Shown here one piece after another: positions 55,958-64,000 of a stretch of DNA of 64,000 bases. The notes below the pieces were generated by a model. That model was not told the DNA's origin. It made no database searches and was given only the letters and a program-made list of their open reading frames with translations. The stretch comes from Austwickia sp. TVS 96-490-7B (lineage in GTDB: Bacteria > Actinomycetota > Actinomycetes > Actinomycetales > Dermatophilaceae). The position numbers were made by a program, and so were the translations under genes. How positions within the stretch are numbered: position 1 is the first letter of the stretch; the number at the start of each line of letters is the position of its first letter. The stretch spans positions 287,464-351,463 of the forward strand of contig NZ_JAHPZL010000001.1 in the NCBI RefSeq assembly GCF_019331795.1, in the 5' to 3' direction.

Positions 55958-58900
55958 TCACGGACGCACGGTCGTGACCTTCACATCATCGATCAACCAG
56001 CGCAGGATCGGAGTGGTCGCCGTGCCAGAAAGGTAGGTCTGTACGGCGATCCCGCCAGCTTTCTGCAGGCTGTCGGTGGTGTCCGTCGTTTCCACTGTCC
56101 AGGCGCTGGGCTCGGTCTCACCCGACACCCACATCTTCACCTTCACCTGGGTGGGAGCACTGCCAGTGACCTGCACTCGGATCTCGTAGTCGGTGCCTGC
56201 CTTGTGGGTCAGACCAGGAACCACTTGCAGCGCGGCCAAGTCAGTGTCGGCGCGAGCGACCCGTTTGATCGGAGCGATGCGGACGCTGCCGTTCTCGTGG
56301 ATCCACAGCCGCGCGCCGTACCCGTCAGTGAAGGTGCCACGACCGATGATCTGCGAGAAGATGCCACCGCCGGTCGCTGCCTGATCGTAGGAGAAACGCA
56401 TCCGCAGGTCGTTGTCCTTGCCGGTGTTGTCACCGAGTTGGGCTCCCACGGAGGTGCGTGGCGCGATGGACATCCCGCCTTTGTTTCCGTCGACCGAGTA
56501 GGACCCGGCACCGTTGTCGCGCACCCAGGCGCCACCGGTTTCGGCGTTACCCCAGCCACGCTCGAGAGTGCGGGTGAAGCTGTCAGCGAGCACCGGCGCT
56601 GCGGGATCGACGGGTGCGCTCGCTGTGACTGTCGACTGGGCGGTCGAGGTGGCGCCTTTGTCGTCGGTGACGGTGAGTTTGACGACGTAGCTGCCAGCAG
56701 CGGCATAAGTGTGGCTGCTCTGGGCGGTGTCGCTGCTTTGGGCCGGAGTGTTGTCGCCGAAGTCCCAGGAATAGGAGACGACCTTGCCGTCGACATCGGT
56801 GGATCCGGACGCATCCACGGCGACCTTGAGATGGTCGACGGTGGAGGTGAAGCTAGCCCGAGGCGGGGTGTTGGGCATCTGGGCGGCGCCGCCCTCGATG
56901 CCGAGTTTGGCGTGTCGGGCCACCTGCTCAGGAGACAAGGTCTTGCCGTAGACGGCAGCCTCATCGACGTCCCCGGCCAGCGCCCAGCGGCTGGGCCAGG
57001 TTTGTACGCCGGTGCGGTCCCCACCGATATACCAGCGTCCGGTGATGGCTCCTCCGGGACGGTAGTTGGGGTCTTTAGCGACCTCTTCACCGTTGGCATA
57101 GAGCACCAGGCCGTTGTCACCGGTGGTGGCGACCACATGCACCCAGGAGCCGTTGTTGTAGGTCTTGGTGGACTCCACTTGCGTGGTGGTGCCGTCGGGA
57201 CGGACTCCCAGTCGACCGTCAGGGGTGAGGTAGAGGTGCCGGTCGTTGGTGACGACGGTGCGGTTCCACACGTCTTTCGTCTCAACACCTACGCCCATGA
57301 ATCGCCCGCCCTTGGTGGAGGTGGTGCGGATCCACGCTTCCATGGTCGTGGCTCCGGCCATGTTCTCGACCGATTTGGCTTTGGCGTTGCCGTTGACGGA
57401 GCCGTCGACGGTCATCGCAGTGTTGGTGTCGTCCTTGAGCGCACCGGACGTCCCGGTGCGAACTCCGCTGCCGAAGACGGCGTCCACGCCGCCAGCGAGG
57501 TCAGCGGTGGAGCCAGCAGACTCGCCCAGGCGCCAATAGTGGCGGGCGCCGTCTTGGAGCACTGTGGTGGCGTAACCACTCAACGTGTTGCCAGCGCTCA
57601 CAGTGACAGGCGCTGATGGTTTGCTCCAGATTTCCTGCCCGGTGCCATCGCTGACTTTCACCGAGTAGGTGTGATCTCCCGCAGGGGCGTTGACGTCGAC
57701 AAGTTGGCCGTCGGGCAGCGTCCAAAAATTGGTGGTCATAGTGCTGGTGGCCACAGTGGTTTCTGCGTTGGTGCCCCGGTCACGGACCAGGTCGTAGCGC
57801 AACGTGGCGTTGTCGGGATCCCACGCTGAGGGGAACCGGGTGGTCACGACCGCTCCGCTTGCCGTGGCGACGGGGTCGTTGATCTGCCGCTTCGGGCGAG
57901 TCTGGAAGCTGGGAGCAGCGGTGGTGGTGGGCCGCAATGCAAACCGGGTCAGCCCCTGCTGCGGAACACCGTTGACCGTGGGGAACTCTCCACCGACGAC
58001 GAGATAGTCCGCGTTGCCGTCGACTGTCCACGATGCCTGATACTGCCCCGTAGCTACCCCGATCCCCAGGTCGGGGTGGTAGTGCAGCAGGGCAGGTGCT
58101 TGCTGATCCGTGAAGTCGTACCCGTAGGCGTCTTTACGGGTGATAGGACGCGCCGAGGTGGTGCTCAGCGCAAGCATGTGCTCCCAGCGCTGACGTGGCG
58201 AGGTGTCTGGGAAGCCCTCGATGGCGCTGCAGTCATGCGCGTGGCTCGCGACGTACACCGCACCACCCAACGGTTTGGTGCTATAGGTGTCGCCGAGGCA
58301 ATCACCGACCCAACGGAGTTTGCCGTCACCGATCTCAGCGGCGAAGGTGCCTTCCAGGTTGGCGACCTGGCCGTAGACGTATCCGCCGCCGTACACGGCC
58401 TGGCCGTCGGTGGACAGGTTGGTGATGGCAGAGCTGCCGCCGGAGACGAAGATCTTCCGGTTCATCGCCCAGGGCAGCAGCTCACCGGTCTCTGGGTGCA
58501 AGGCGGCCGTTCCGGAAGCGTCCTGACCACTGATCGTGGTGAAGGCGCCAGCAGCGATGACTTTCGATGCGTCCGGTACGACGAGCAGCGCCCAGACGTA
58601 TCCGTTGTCAGCCTTGGGGTTCCAGTTGGTCATTGTCCCGTCAGAGGTACGGAACGATGCCAGACGTTTGCGGGCTTGCCCTTGAGCACCCTCGAAGGCA
58701 CCACCGACGTACAGGGTGTCATTCGTCGCAGACAGCGCTTTGACCTGGCCGTTGACGTTGGGGTCGAAGCCCTCGACGAGTTGCCCACTGGCGACATCGA
58801 AGGCAGCGACGTGGCCACGGGGAATGCCGTCAACGGTGGTGAAGTCGCCACCGACGTAGAGGCGCTTACGGTCCGGAGACACCGAGAGCGCCAGACCCTG

Positions 58901-59254
58901 CGCGTTCAACTGATGGGAGAACGACGAGATACGTTCGCCGGTCCGGATGTCATAGGCCATCAGATGGGCCACATCGATTTCGCCAGCACCTCCGGCGTCG
59001 ATGCCCGGCGGCCGTGCCTTGGTGAAGTTGCCGGTCACGTAGACGGTGTCTCCGACGACGACCTGTGCCCACACCACGCCGGTGATCTGCCAGGTGGGCA
59101 GGGCGACTGCACCGGCGGTAGCGGGAACCCCCTGAGGGGGTTGGGTCTCGGCCTGCGCTGCGCTGGCCGGCACCAACTGAGTCACCGCGGTGGTCAAGGC
59201 CACGACACTGGTAGCGCATGCCCACCGAAGCGAGCGACGGCGCAATTCACTCAT
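55958..59254 (-). CDS. Large secreted multidomain protein (beta-propeller repeats, LamG-like, PKD, lectin-like domain)
   Basis: The 1098-residue protein has a signal peptide (RWACATSVVALTTAVTQLVPASAAQAE). Residues about 45-440 hold repeats of the YVGGDFTTVDGIPRGHVAAFD type (delta-60/DUF5122-like beta-propeller). A fibronectin-like stretch follows (about 460-545), then a LamG-like domain (about 560-760: HYWRLGESAGS, ATTMEAWIRTTS, YIGGDRTGV). A PKD domain comes next (about 775-860: SYSWDFGDNTPAQSS, VVKLTVTDDKGATS), and finally a DSFTRTLERGWGNAETGGAW domain shared with the beta-helix protein. It is likely a surface adhesin or polymer-binding protein. ATG 59254 follows AAGGA. Confidence 0.85.
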   Translation of the reverse strand: MSELRRRSLRWACATSVVALTTAVTQLVPASAAQAETQPPQGVPATAGAVALPTWQITGVVWAQVVVGDTVYVTGNFTKARPPGIDAGGAGEIDVAHLMAYDIRTGERISSFSHQLNAQGLALSVSPDRKRLYVGGDFTTVDGIPRGHVAAFDVASGQLVEGFDPNVNGQVKALSATNDTLYVGGAFEGAQGQARKRLASFRTSDGTMTNWNPKADNGYVWALLVVPDASKVIAAGAFTTISGQDASGTAALHPETGELLPWAMNRKIFVSGGSSAITNLSTDGQAVYGGGYVYGQVANLEGTFAAEIGDGKLRWVGDCLGDTYSTKPLGGAVYVASHAHDCSAIEGFPDTSPRQRWEHMLALSTTSARPITRKDAYGYDFTDQQAPALLHYHPDLGIGVATGQYQASWTVDGNADYLVVGGEFPTVNGVPQQGLTRFALRPTTTAAPSFQTRPKRQINDPVATASGAVVTTRFPSAWDPDNATLRYDLVRDRGTNAETTVATSTMTTNFWTLPDGQLVDVNAPAGDHTYSVKVSDGTGQEIWSKPSAPVTVSAGNTLSGYATTVLQDGARHYWRLGESAGSTADLAGGVDAVFGSGVRTGTSGALKDDTNTAMTVDGSVNGNAKAKSVENMAGATTMEAWIRTTSTKGGRFMGVGVETKDVWNRTVVTNDRHLYLTPDGRLGVRPDGTTTQVESTKTYNNGSWVHVVATTGDNGLVLYANGEEVAKDPNYRPGGAITGRWYIGGDRTGVQTWPSRWALAGDVDEAAVYGKTLSPEQVARHAKLGIEGGAAQMPNTPPRASFTSTVDHLKVAVDASGSTDVDGKVVSYSWDFGDNTPAQSSDTAQSSHTYAAAGSYVVKLTVTDDKGATSTAQSTVTASAPVDPAAPVLADSFTRTLERGWGNAETGGAWVRDNGAGSYSVDGNKGGMSIAPRTSVGAQLGDNTGKDNDLRMRFSYDQAATGGGIFSQIIGRGTFTDGYGARLWIHENGSVRIAPIKRVARADTDLAALQVVPGLTHKAGTDYEIRVQVTGSAPTQVKVKMWVSGETEPSAWTVETTDTTDSLQKAGGIAVQTYLSGTATTPILRWLIDDVKVTTVRP

Positions 59255-59396
59255 GATGATTCCTTGCAGTGAGAAGTGGATATCGCAGGCTCAGGTGGCT
59301 CTGAGGGGTGGTCGGCACGGCTGAGCTTCCGTGCGGGCACAGGTGCATACGTCCGGTTAGCACCGGTGGTTGCACCGACGAGCGTGAATTCAGTGA

Positions 59397-60047
59397 TCAG
59401 CTACGGCGCATCCCCCGGAACACGGCGGGCTGATGAGAACCGTCGATGTCAACGACGACTCGAACTTTGTCACCGGCGTCCGCGGGGACGACAAAGGTGT
59501 AGGTCGCTGTGGCGTGCGCACCGGGCTGGAGTTTGCCGGAGAAATCAACCGATGCAGCGTCGTACGAACCGGGAGCAATCCGCTCCGGGGAGCCGTAGCG
59601 CAGTGACACCACGACTGCTGACAGGTCAAGAGGTTTCGAGGAGGAGTTACGAACGACGACCTGGACGCTCAACAGCGGCGCGCCGGACATCACGCCAGGT
59701 CCCTGACCAGAGGCTTTGCTACGGGTCATTTTTTCGATGGCGATGGTGACTTTGTCTGAGTAGACCGCGTCATCAGCACTGGATTTTTCGGTGACGGGCA
59801 ATCGCGATGCAGCACTGGCCCCAGGTCGAGACACCGGGGTGATCGTGGCGGCTGCACGGCGGTCAGGGGGCCTGTTGATGGGTGCGGTCCCTGCTGGTGG
59901 CTCGGGGATCGGAGACCGGCTCGGCCGGGATGTCGGCGCAGATACTCCGGTCGGAGTGTCCTTCGCTGTCGTCTCGGCGGAGCTACATCCGGCGATGGCA
60001 CAGATGAGCAATCCGCACAGCACCGCCACTTGAGAGCGACTCTTCAC
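59397..60047 (-). CDS. Putative lipoprotein with DUF4352-like domain
   Basis: GTG 60047 begins VKSRSQVAVLCGLLICAIAGCSS, a lipoprotein signal with lipobox IAGC. About 70 residues of Ser/Pro-rich linker follow, then a beta-sandwich (VQVVVRNSSSKPLDLSAVVVSLRYG, AHATATYTFVVPADAGDKVRVVVDI) resembling DUF4352/telomeric-repeat-binding-factor-like domains. GGGAG stands 4 bases upstream of the GTG. The protein would be anchored outside the membrane at the right edge of the polysaccharide locus. The function is unknown; binding polymer or another surface protein is plausible. Confidence 0.7.
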   Translation of the reverse strand: MKSRSQVAVLCGLLICAIAGCSSAETTAKDTPTGVSAPTSRPSRSPIPEPPAGTAPINRPPDRRAAATITPVSRPGASAASRLPVTEKSSADDAVYSDKVTIAIEKMTRSKASGQGPGVMSGAPLLSVQVVVRNSSSKPLDLSAVVVSLRYGSPERIAPGSYDAASVDFSGKLQPGAHATATYTFVVPADAGDKVRVVVDIDGSHQPAVFRGMRRS

Positions 60048-60464
60048 AGATCTCCCCACTCTGCGCCAGGTGCGCCTGTTGTGCTTCCCCCTGGAGTCAC
60101 CGCCCCCGCAGCAACTCAATCGGCCAGATATGGACGACCGCCCAAAACGATACACCTACTCGCCCACTCTGTTCAACGACTCATGCATCTTGAGACGCCC
60201 GTTCAAACCACGAGAAGACGCCACCAGAAAGCACCTGACCTGCGCTTTTCGCTATCACGAGCGAAATTCATTGGGATACTTTGTAATTCATTGGAGGGGA
60301 GATGATTGACGTGATGTCACGATTGCGACACGTACGGTATCCCCAAAAGACTCTCAGAAAATCCAAATACTCTGCCGCACAGGAAAATAGAGTGACATTC
60401 CTCCTGACGGCCTCCGCGACGCCAGGCCCCCACCCCTGATCTAGGGATGCGGTCGCACCCACAT
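60048..60464. other. Intergenic region at the right border of the polysaccharide locus
   Basis: No gene is supported over 417 bases. The part next to 60050-60340 is AT-richer than the neighbours. A plus-strand TTGACG (60306) and a GTGATGTCAC palindrome follow but lead to no gene. The region marks the junction between accessory polysaccharide genes and the conserved ribosomal-protein block, ending at the rplI terminator. Confidence 0.5.
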
Positions 60465-60512
60465 GCCGAAGGGCGCTGGCCGCCCCTGATGGGGAAACCA
60501 GCGCCCTTCGGC
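60465..60512 (-). terminator. Terminator of the rpsF-ssb-rpsR-rplI operon
   Basis: A perfect 15-bp stem (60465-60479 with 60498-60512) closes an 18-base loop. It lies 44 bases downstream of the rplI stop. A U run is weak. It ends the minus-strand ribosomal protein operon and separates it from the polysaccharide locus. Confidence 0.75.
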
Positions 60513-60556
60513 GTCTGCACCGATCACCTCATGATGGAGATGCGTGATGGAGACAG

Positions 60557-61000
60557 TCAGCCAGAGACGACCTGAAGCTTGACGGTCGCTTGCACCTCGG
60601 GGTGCAGCCGAACCGTGGCCTTGGCGTCACCGAGGGAACGGATCGGAGCTGCAAATTCGACGGTGCGCTTGTCGATGGACAGCCCGTCAGCGGCAGCCGC
60701 CTGAGCCACATCGGCCTGGGACACGGCACCGAACAGACGGCCGTTCGCCCCTGCACGTGCCGCGACCTTCAGGACGCGGGACTCCAACTGGCCCTTGAGG
60801 CCCTTGGCGTCGTCGAGGCTAGCAATCGCCCGGGTCTCACGAGCCTTACGGATCGAGTCAACCTGCTTCTGACCGCCACGGGTCCACGGGGTCGCCAGGC
60901 CGCGGGGCATCAGGTAGTTACGGCCGTAGCCGTCCTTGACCTCAACAATGTCGCCAGCAGCGCCAAGTCCGGTCACTTCATGCGTCAGGATGAGCTTCAT
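60557..61000 (-). CDS. rplI: 50S ribosomal protein L9
   Basis: The 147-residue protein begins [36 protein letters not shown], the L9 N-terminal domain with its GxAGDxVxVKxGYxRNYLxPxxxA signature. A long connecting helix ([25 protein letters not shown]) and a C-terminal RNA-binding domain follow. It is the last gene of the rpsF-ssb-rpsR-rplI operon and is followed by a strong hairpin. Confidence 0.97.
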   Translation of the reverse strand: MKLILTHEVTGLGAAGDIVEVKDGYGRNYLMPRGLATPWTRGGQKQVDSIRKARETRAIASLDDAKGLKGQLESRVLKVAARAGANGRLFGAVSQADVAQAAAADGLSIDKRTVEFAAPIRSLGDAKATVRLHPEVQATVKLQVVSG

Positions 61001-61036
61001 CTGTGCACTCCTTCTCGTCGCGTCGTGTCGCCCGGC

Positions 61037-61273
61037 TCAGCGAGCCGAGCTCGAGTACGGCAGGAGCGCCATCTCGCGGGCGTTCTTCACGGCCTTCGCG
61101 ATGAGACGCTGCTCCTGAACGGAGACACCGGTCACCCGACGCGCGCGGATCTTGCCGCGGTCAGAGATGAACTTGCGCAGCAGCGCCGTGTCCTTGTAGT
61201 CGATGTTTTCGATCTTGGCGACCTTCAGCGGGTTCGCCTTCTTCTTGGGCTTACGCACAACGGGCTTGGCCAT
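61037..61273 (-). CDS. rpsR: 30S ribosomal protein S18
   Basis: The 78-residue protein contains [40 protein letters not shown], the S18 core, and a basic N-terminus ([13 protein letters not shown]). There are no Cys pairs, so it is the zinc-free (C-minus) form. It lies between ssb and rplI in the conserved order. Confidence 0.97.
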   Translation of the reverse strand: MAKPVVRKPKKKANPLKVAKIENIDYKDTALLRKFISDRGKIRARRVTGVSVQEQRLIAKAVKNAREMALLPYSSSAR

Positions 61274-61492
61274 CGTGGTGCTCTCCTTTGGAAGAGCCCG
61301 AGGATCCCCTCGGGATGGATGATGTCGTCGAGACCGTGACCGAAGCCACGGAGACCGTCACACGCCAACCCTGCTCAAAAGCATGAGCTTACGTGGAACG
61401 GTGAGGAAGTTGCGAGACAGTACCTGTCGCTCACCGCGACGCTCCTGACACTGGCGGGGTCGCACCCAGCGTCGGTCAGCAGCGACCGCTGA

Positions 61493-62137
61493 TCAGAACG
61501 GGGGTTCGTCGTAGCTGGGTCCGTTGCCCCAGCCACCACCAGGATGGCCGCCGCCGGAGTGTCCTCCACCGTGCTGCCCTGGGGCGGGAGCTGGGGTATT
61601 AGCCGGGCCAGTGGCCCACGGATCGGACATGGGCTGCCCGCCGTAACCACCATTGCCACCCTGACCACCCGGGGCGCCGTAACCGCCCCCAGGACCGCCA
61701 TAACCGCCGCCCTGAACCTGACCGGGACCACCAGGGCCACCGTTCGGGCCACCGAAACCGCCACCATTACCGCGCTGGGTTTTGGTGATCTTTGCCGAGG
61801 CATACCGCAACGAGGGGCCGACTTCGTCGACGTCCATCTCGATGACCGTACGTTTTTCCCCTTCTTTGGTCTCATAGGACCGGGACTTCAGCCGACCGGT
61901 GACGATCACCCGGGTGCCACGCACCAGCGACTCAGCCACATTTTCAGCGGCGTCACGCCAGATTGAGCAGCGCATGAACAGCGTTTCGCCGTCCTTCCAC
62001 TCGTTGCTCTGCCGATCGAACGTCCGGGGAGTCGAAGCCACGGTGAAGTTGGCCACGGCCGCACCGGACGGCGTGAAGCGGAGCTCGGGGTCGGAGGTGA
62101 GATTGCCGATGATCGTCAGCGTGGTCTCGCCGGCCAT
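61493..62137 (-). CDS. ssb: Single-stranded DNA-binding protein
   Basis: The N-terminal OB fold (about 1-115) reads [57 protein letters not shown] and [25 protein letters not shown] long Gly/Pro-rich linker and the acidic tip PSYDEPPF follow, standing for the DDEPPF protein-interaction tail. It coats single-stranded DNA in replication and repair. It lies in the standard place between rpsF and rpsR. Confidence 0.97.
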   Translation of the reverse strand: MAGETTLTIIGNLTSDPELRFTPSGAAVANFTVASTPRTFDRQSNEWKDGETLFMRCSIWRDAAENVAESLVRGTRVIVTGRLKSRSYETKEGEKRTVIEMDVDEVGPSLRYASAKITKTQRGNGGGFGGPNGGPGGPGQVQGGGYGGPGGGYGAPGGQGGNGGYGGQPMSDPWATGPANTPAPAPGQHGGGHSGGGHPGGGWGNGPSYDEPPF

Positions 62138-62247
62138 GCGTTTCCCCTCGTCAAGGTCGCGTCCCCCAGGTCAGCATCGGAAAGTGCCGACCATGGTGAC
62201 TGCAGGATGGTGCTGGGTGGATATCTCAGGTACCGCCGTCAGAGCGC

Positions 62248-62535
62248 TCAGGCGCTCGGACGAAGCAACTTGGTGCGCAGGATCATCTCGGACAGGCCGA
62301 GCTGGCGGTCCATCTCCTGGGCCGTCGCCGGCTCGCAGGTGAAGTTCACCACCGCGTAGATCCCCTCGGACTTCTTCTTGATGTCATAGGCCATACGACG
62401 GCGGCCCCAGACATCCAGGTTCTCGACGGTGCCGTTGTCGTTCTTGATGACGGCGAGGAACTTCTCCAGCGCGGTCGGGACCTGGCGGTCGTCGATCTCA
62501 GGGTCGACGATGATCATCATTTCGTACTGACGCAT
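62248..62535 (-). CDS. rpsF: 30S ribosomal protein S6
   Basis: The protein begins [30 protein letters not shown] and has [26 protein letters not shown], the S6 signature. The length of 95 residues is normal. ATG 62535 is taken as the start because homologues begin MRxYExMxI; the in-frame GTG 62544 is nearer to GAGGAGG but gives only 3 bases of spacing. It is the first gene of the operon with ssb, rpsR and rplI. Confidence 0.96.
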   Translation of the reverse strand: MRQYEMMIIVDPEIDDRQVPTALEKFLAVIKNDNGTVENLDVWGRRRMAYDIKKKSEGIYAVVNFTCEPATAQEMDRQLGLSEMILRTKLLRPSA

Positions 62536-62740
62536 GCGAAACACCCACCTCCTCTGGTCTAGGCGGTCACGGTCTCTCCGTGACAGGAGGGTTGCAGCGT
62601 CGCTCTATGCCTCGCTCAGCGATCTGTCGCAGAGCGGATGGCACGAGCCAACTGTCCAAGACTACCCGTTGCGCCACACCCAGACCCAATCGTCATGACC
62701 ATGGTCTGCTCTAAAGGCCGGGATGCCTCAGCGTCTCCGA

Positions 62741-64000
62741 TCAGACCGGCGCGATGATCATCCGGTCCGCCCGTCCAGCCAAAGGACCGGCCAATTCATC
62801 CGGTTCAATGGCAGCATCACGCATCAAAACTTCAGGGTCGCCGTCATGATCAGCGCGAGGCTCTCGGTTCCCGCCCTGCGGCCCAGCGGTGACGAGGTCA
62901 CTCAACGACAACTCGCCTGACTGCTCCTCAACGGCAGTGACCGGATCAGGATCAGCGCTGGATCGTCGCCATGCGTGCCGCCATGCCATCGCCACCAACC
63001 AGGCCACGGCTAGCAGTCGCATCGTGGCAAAAAACATCAACCACGGCAGTGGCAGAGCCCGATTGGGATCACTCTGGCCAGCGAGATAGAGCCAGATAGC
63101 CACGAAGTACAGGATTTCGCAGGAGGCCCAAATCAGGTGGTCCCGCCATCGCAGCCGAGTCATTGCCAGCAACGGCAACACCCACAATGCGGTCTGCACC
63201 GGCAATGACCGGCCGGTGAGAAGGACGATTCCCACGACGATCAGACTCACTTCGGCGATGGTGGGGCGATGCGGAGCGGACAAGGTGACCAGCGCCCCAG
63301 CCAGCACAGCCAATACCCAACCGATCACAGTCAACGATGCGGTGATGGACGGACCCACCGTGACTCCGAAGACGTGCGGGAGATACCAGAGTGACCCGTA
63401 GTCAGGACCAGCGTTGATCCACTGCTGGTAAGGCAGGAGCATCCAGGACACGTCGTCCACGCTGCGGAGCGCCCCGGTGGCTAAACCCACCCCAGCCAGG
63501 AGCGCCAGCGTCCCGACGTATGTCAATAGAGCTGTCCCCGCAGTCTTGGCCCACACCGGGATCCGACCCGCACGCAGTGACACCATGCCAAGGACGAGAA
63601 TCAGCAAGATCGGGTAGGTGCGGGCAGCCACGGCGAGCCCCAGCAGGACGCCGGCCCAGACAGGTTGCTGTCGTGACCACAGATAAAGGCCGTACGCCGC
63701 AAGAGTCACGCCCAGGAGGTCTGGGGCAACCAGCGCGACGGTGATCAGGATGGGACTTGCCGCCACGTGCGCTGCCCGCCACGGGTCGCGCCGACTGCTA
63801 CGGGCCACGGTGCGCACCAGCATTGCCAGCAGTGCCACGGTCAACACCGCCCAGGCCATGAAAAACCAGCGCTGGCGGGCACCCATGTCCGCGCTGGGCA
63901 CCAACAAAGCCACGAGCCACATCACTGCACCGGTCAGGGGAGGTTGTGTCGTGCCAGTCACACCATGCCCGTAAGGAAAGCCGCCGTTGGACAGTGGAGT
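62741..64000 (-). CDS. GT87/DUF2029-type polyprenol-linked mannosyltransferase-like membrane protein (5' end outside window)
   Basis: More than 400 residues with about 10 hydrophobic segments are visible. The frame stays open to base 64000 and reads SNGGFPYGHGVTGTTQPPLTGAVMW, the external loop of GT87/DUF2029 proteins. The true start therefore lies beyond the window and the GTG at 63961 is internal. Members use polyprenyl-phosphate mannose to build mycobacterial-type glycolipids, but many are uncharacterised. In many actinobacteria a GT87 gene lies just upstream of rpsF, as here. The C-terminal tail is hydrophilic and acidic. Confidence 0.8.
   Translation of the reverse strand, partial: TPLSNGGFPYGHGVTGTTQPPLTGAVMWLVALLVPSADMGARQRWFFMAWAVLTVALLAMLVRTVARSSRRDPWRAAHVAASPILITVALVAPDLLGVTLAAYGLYLWSRQQPVWAGVLLGLAVAARTYPILLILVLGMVSLRAGRIPVWAKTAGTALLTYVGTLALLAGVGLATGALRSVDDVSWMLLPYQQWINAGPDYGSLWYLPHVFGVTVGPSITASLTVIGWVLAVLAGALVTLSAPHRPTIAEVSLIVVGIVLLTGRSLPVQTALWVLPLLAMTRLRWRDHLIWASCEILYFVAIWLYLAGQSDPNRALPLPWLMFFATMRLLAVAWLVAMAWRHAWRRSSADPDPVTAVEEQSGELSLSDLVTAGPQGGNREPRADHDGDPEVLMRDAAIEPDELAGPLAGRADRMIIAPV

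Noticed and set aside
59276-59749. 157-residue plus-strand frame opposite the lipoprotein gene
   Set aside because: Arginine-rich shadow; the minus strand has a lipobox protein with a ribosome site.
61375-61875. 166-residue minus-strand frame inside ssb
   Set aside because: It is an out-of-frame shadow of the glycine-rich ssb tail.

Overview
The window is chromosomal DNA from a high-GC Gram-positive bacterium. Strong GC bias at third codon positions, frequent GTG/TTG starts, stop/start overlaps (ATGA, GTGA), the rpsF-ssb-rpsR-rplI block and a DnaB intein at the mycobacterial site point to an actinobacterium. A member of Micrococcales (Dermatophilaceae-like) is my best guess, but I cannot place it from sequence alone.

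Layout. (1) 1-8.7 kb: photoprotection/isoprenoid-type genes (CPBP protease, an SDR-TspO fusion, an FAD amine-oxidase-like enzyme, a class I photolyase), interrupted by an AT-rich ABC transporter operon (3.4-6.0 kb). (2) 8.8-13.9 kb: an OPT-family transporter and a divergent sulfide-detoxification pair (sulfide:quinone oxidoreductase; persulfide dioxygenase-rhodanese). (3) 14-30 kb: an accessory region with a decayed IS630-type transposase, AT-rich small membrane genes, a type VII-secretion-like effector cassette (16.5-20.2 kb) whose first gene is frameshifted, a duplicated but truncated histidine-kinase-like membrane protein, GNAT, isochorismatase and carboxymuconolactone-decarboxylase-type enzymes, restriction-like gene debris, a Phd/YefM-type toxin-antitoxin operon with a palindromic operator, a YunG-like protein, and a two-gene unit of unknown function.

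(4) 30.2-33.3 kb: dnaB carrying a 323-residue intein, followed by a dense cluster of DnaA-box-like sequences. (5) 33.3-60.1 kb: a MATE transporter, a GntR regulator and a large cell-surface polysaccharide locus. That locus has dTDP-rhamnose synthesis (rmlA, rmlB, fused rmlC-rmlD), galE, CTP:glycerol-3-phosphate cytidylyltransferase, a CDP-alcohol phosphotransferase, five glycosyltransferase domains in four proteins, a Wzx-like flippase, a Wzy/O-antigen-ligase-like polymerase, a Wzz-like chain-length protein, a glycerophosphodiesterase and two large secreted proteins that share a domain. (6) 60.5-64 kb: rplI, rpsR, ssb, rpsF and a truncated GT87-type mannosyltransferase-like gene.

In related actinobacteria rpsF-ssb-rpsR-rplI lies close to dnaB. 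Here about 27 kb of polysaccharide genes lie between them, so this looks like a replaceable surface-antigen locus inside conserved core synteny. Together the genes would make, flip, polymerise and export a rhamnose-containing, probably glycerol-phosphate-decorated, surface polymer. All functional calls come from motif recognition by eye; no database search was run.
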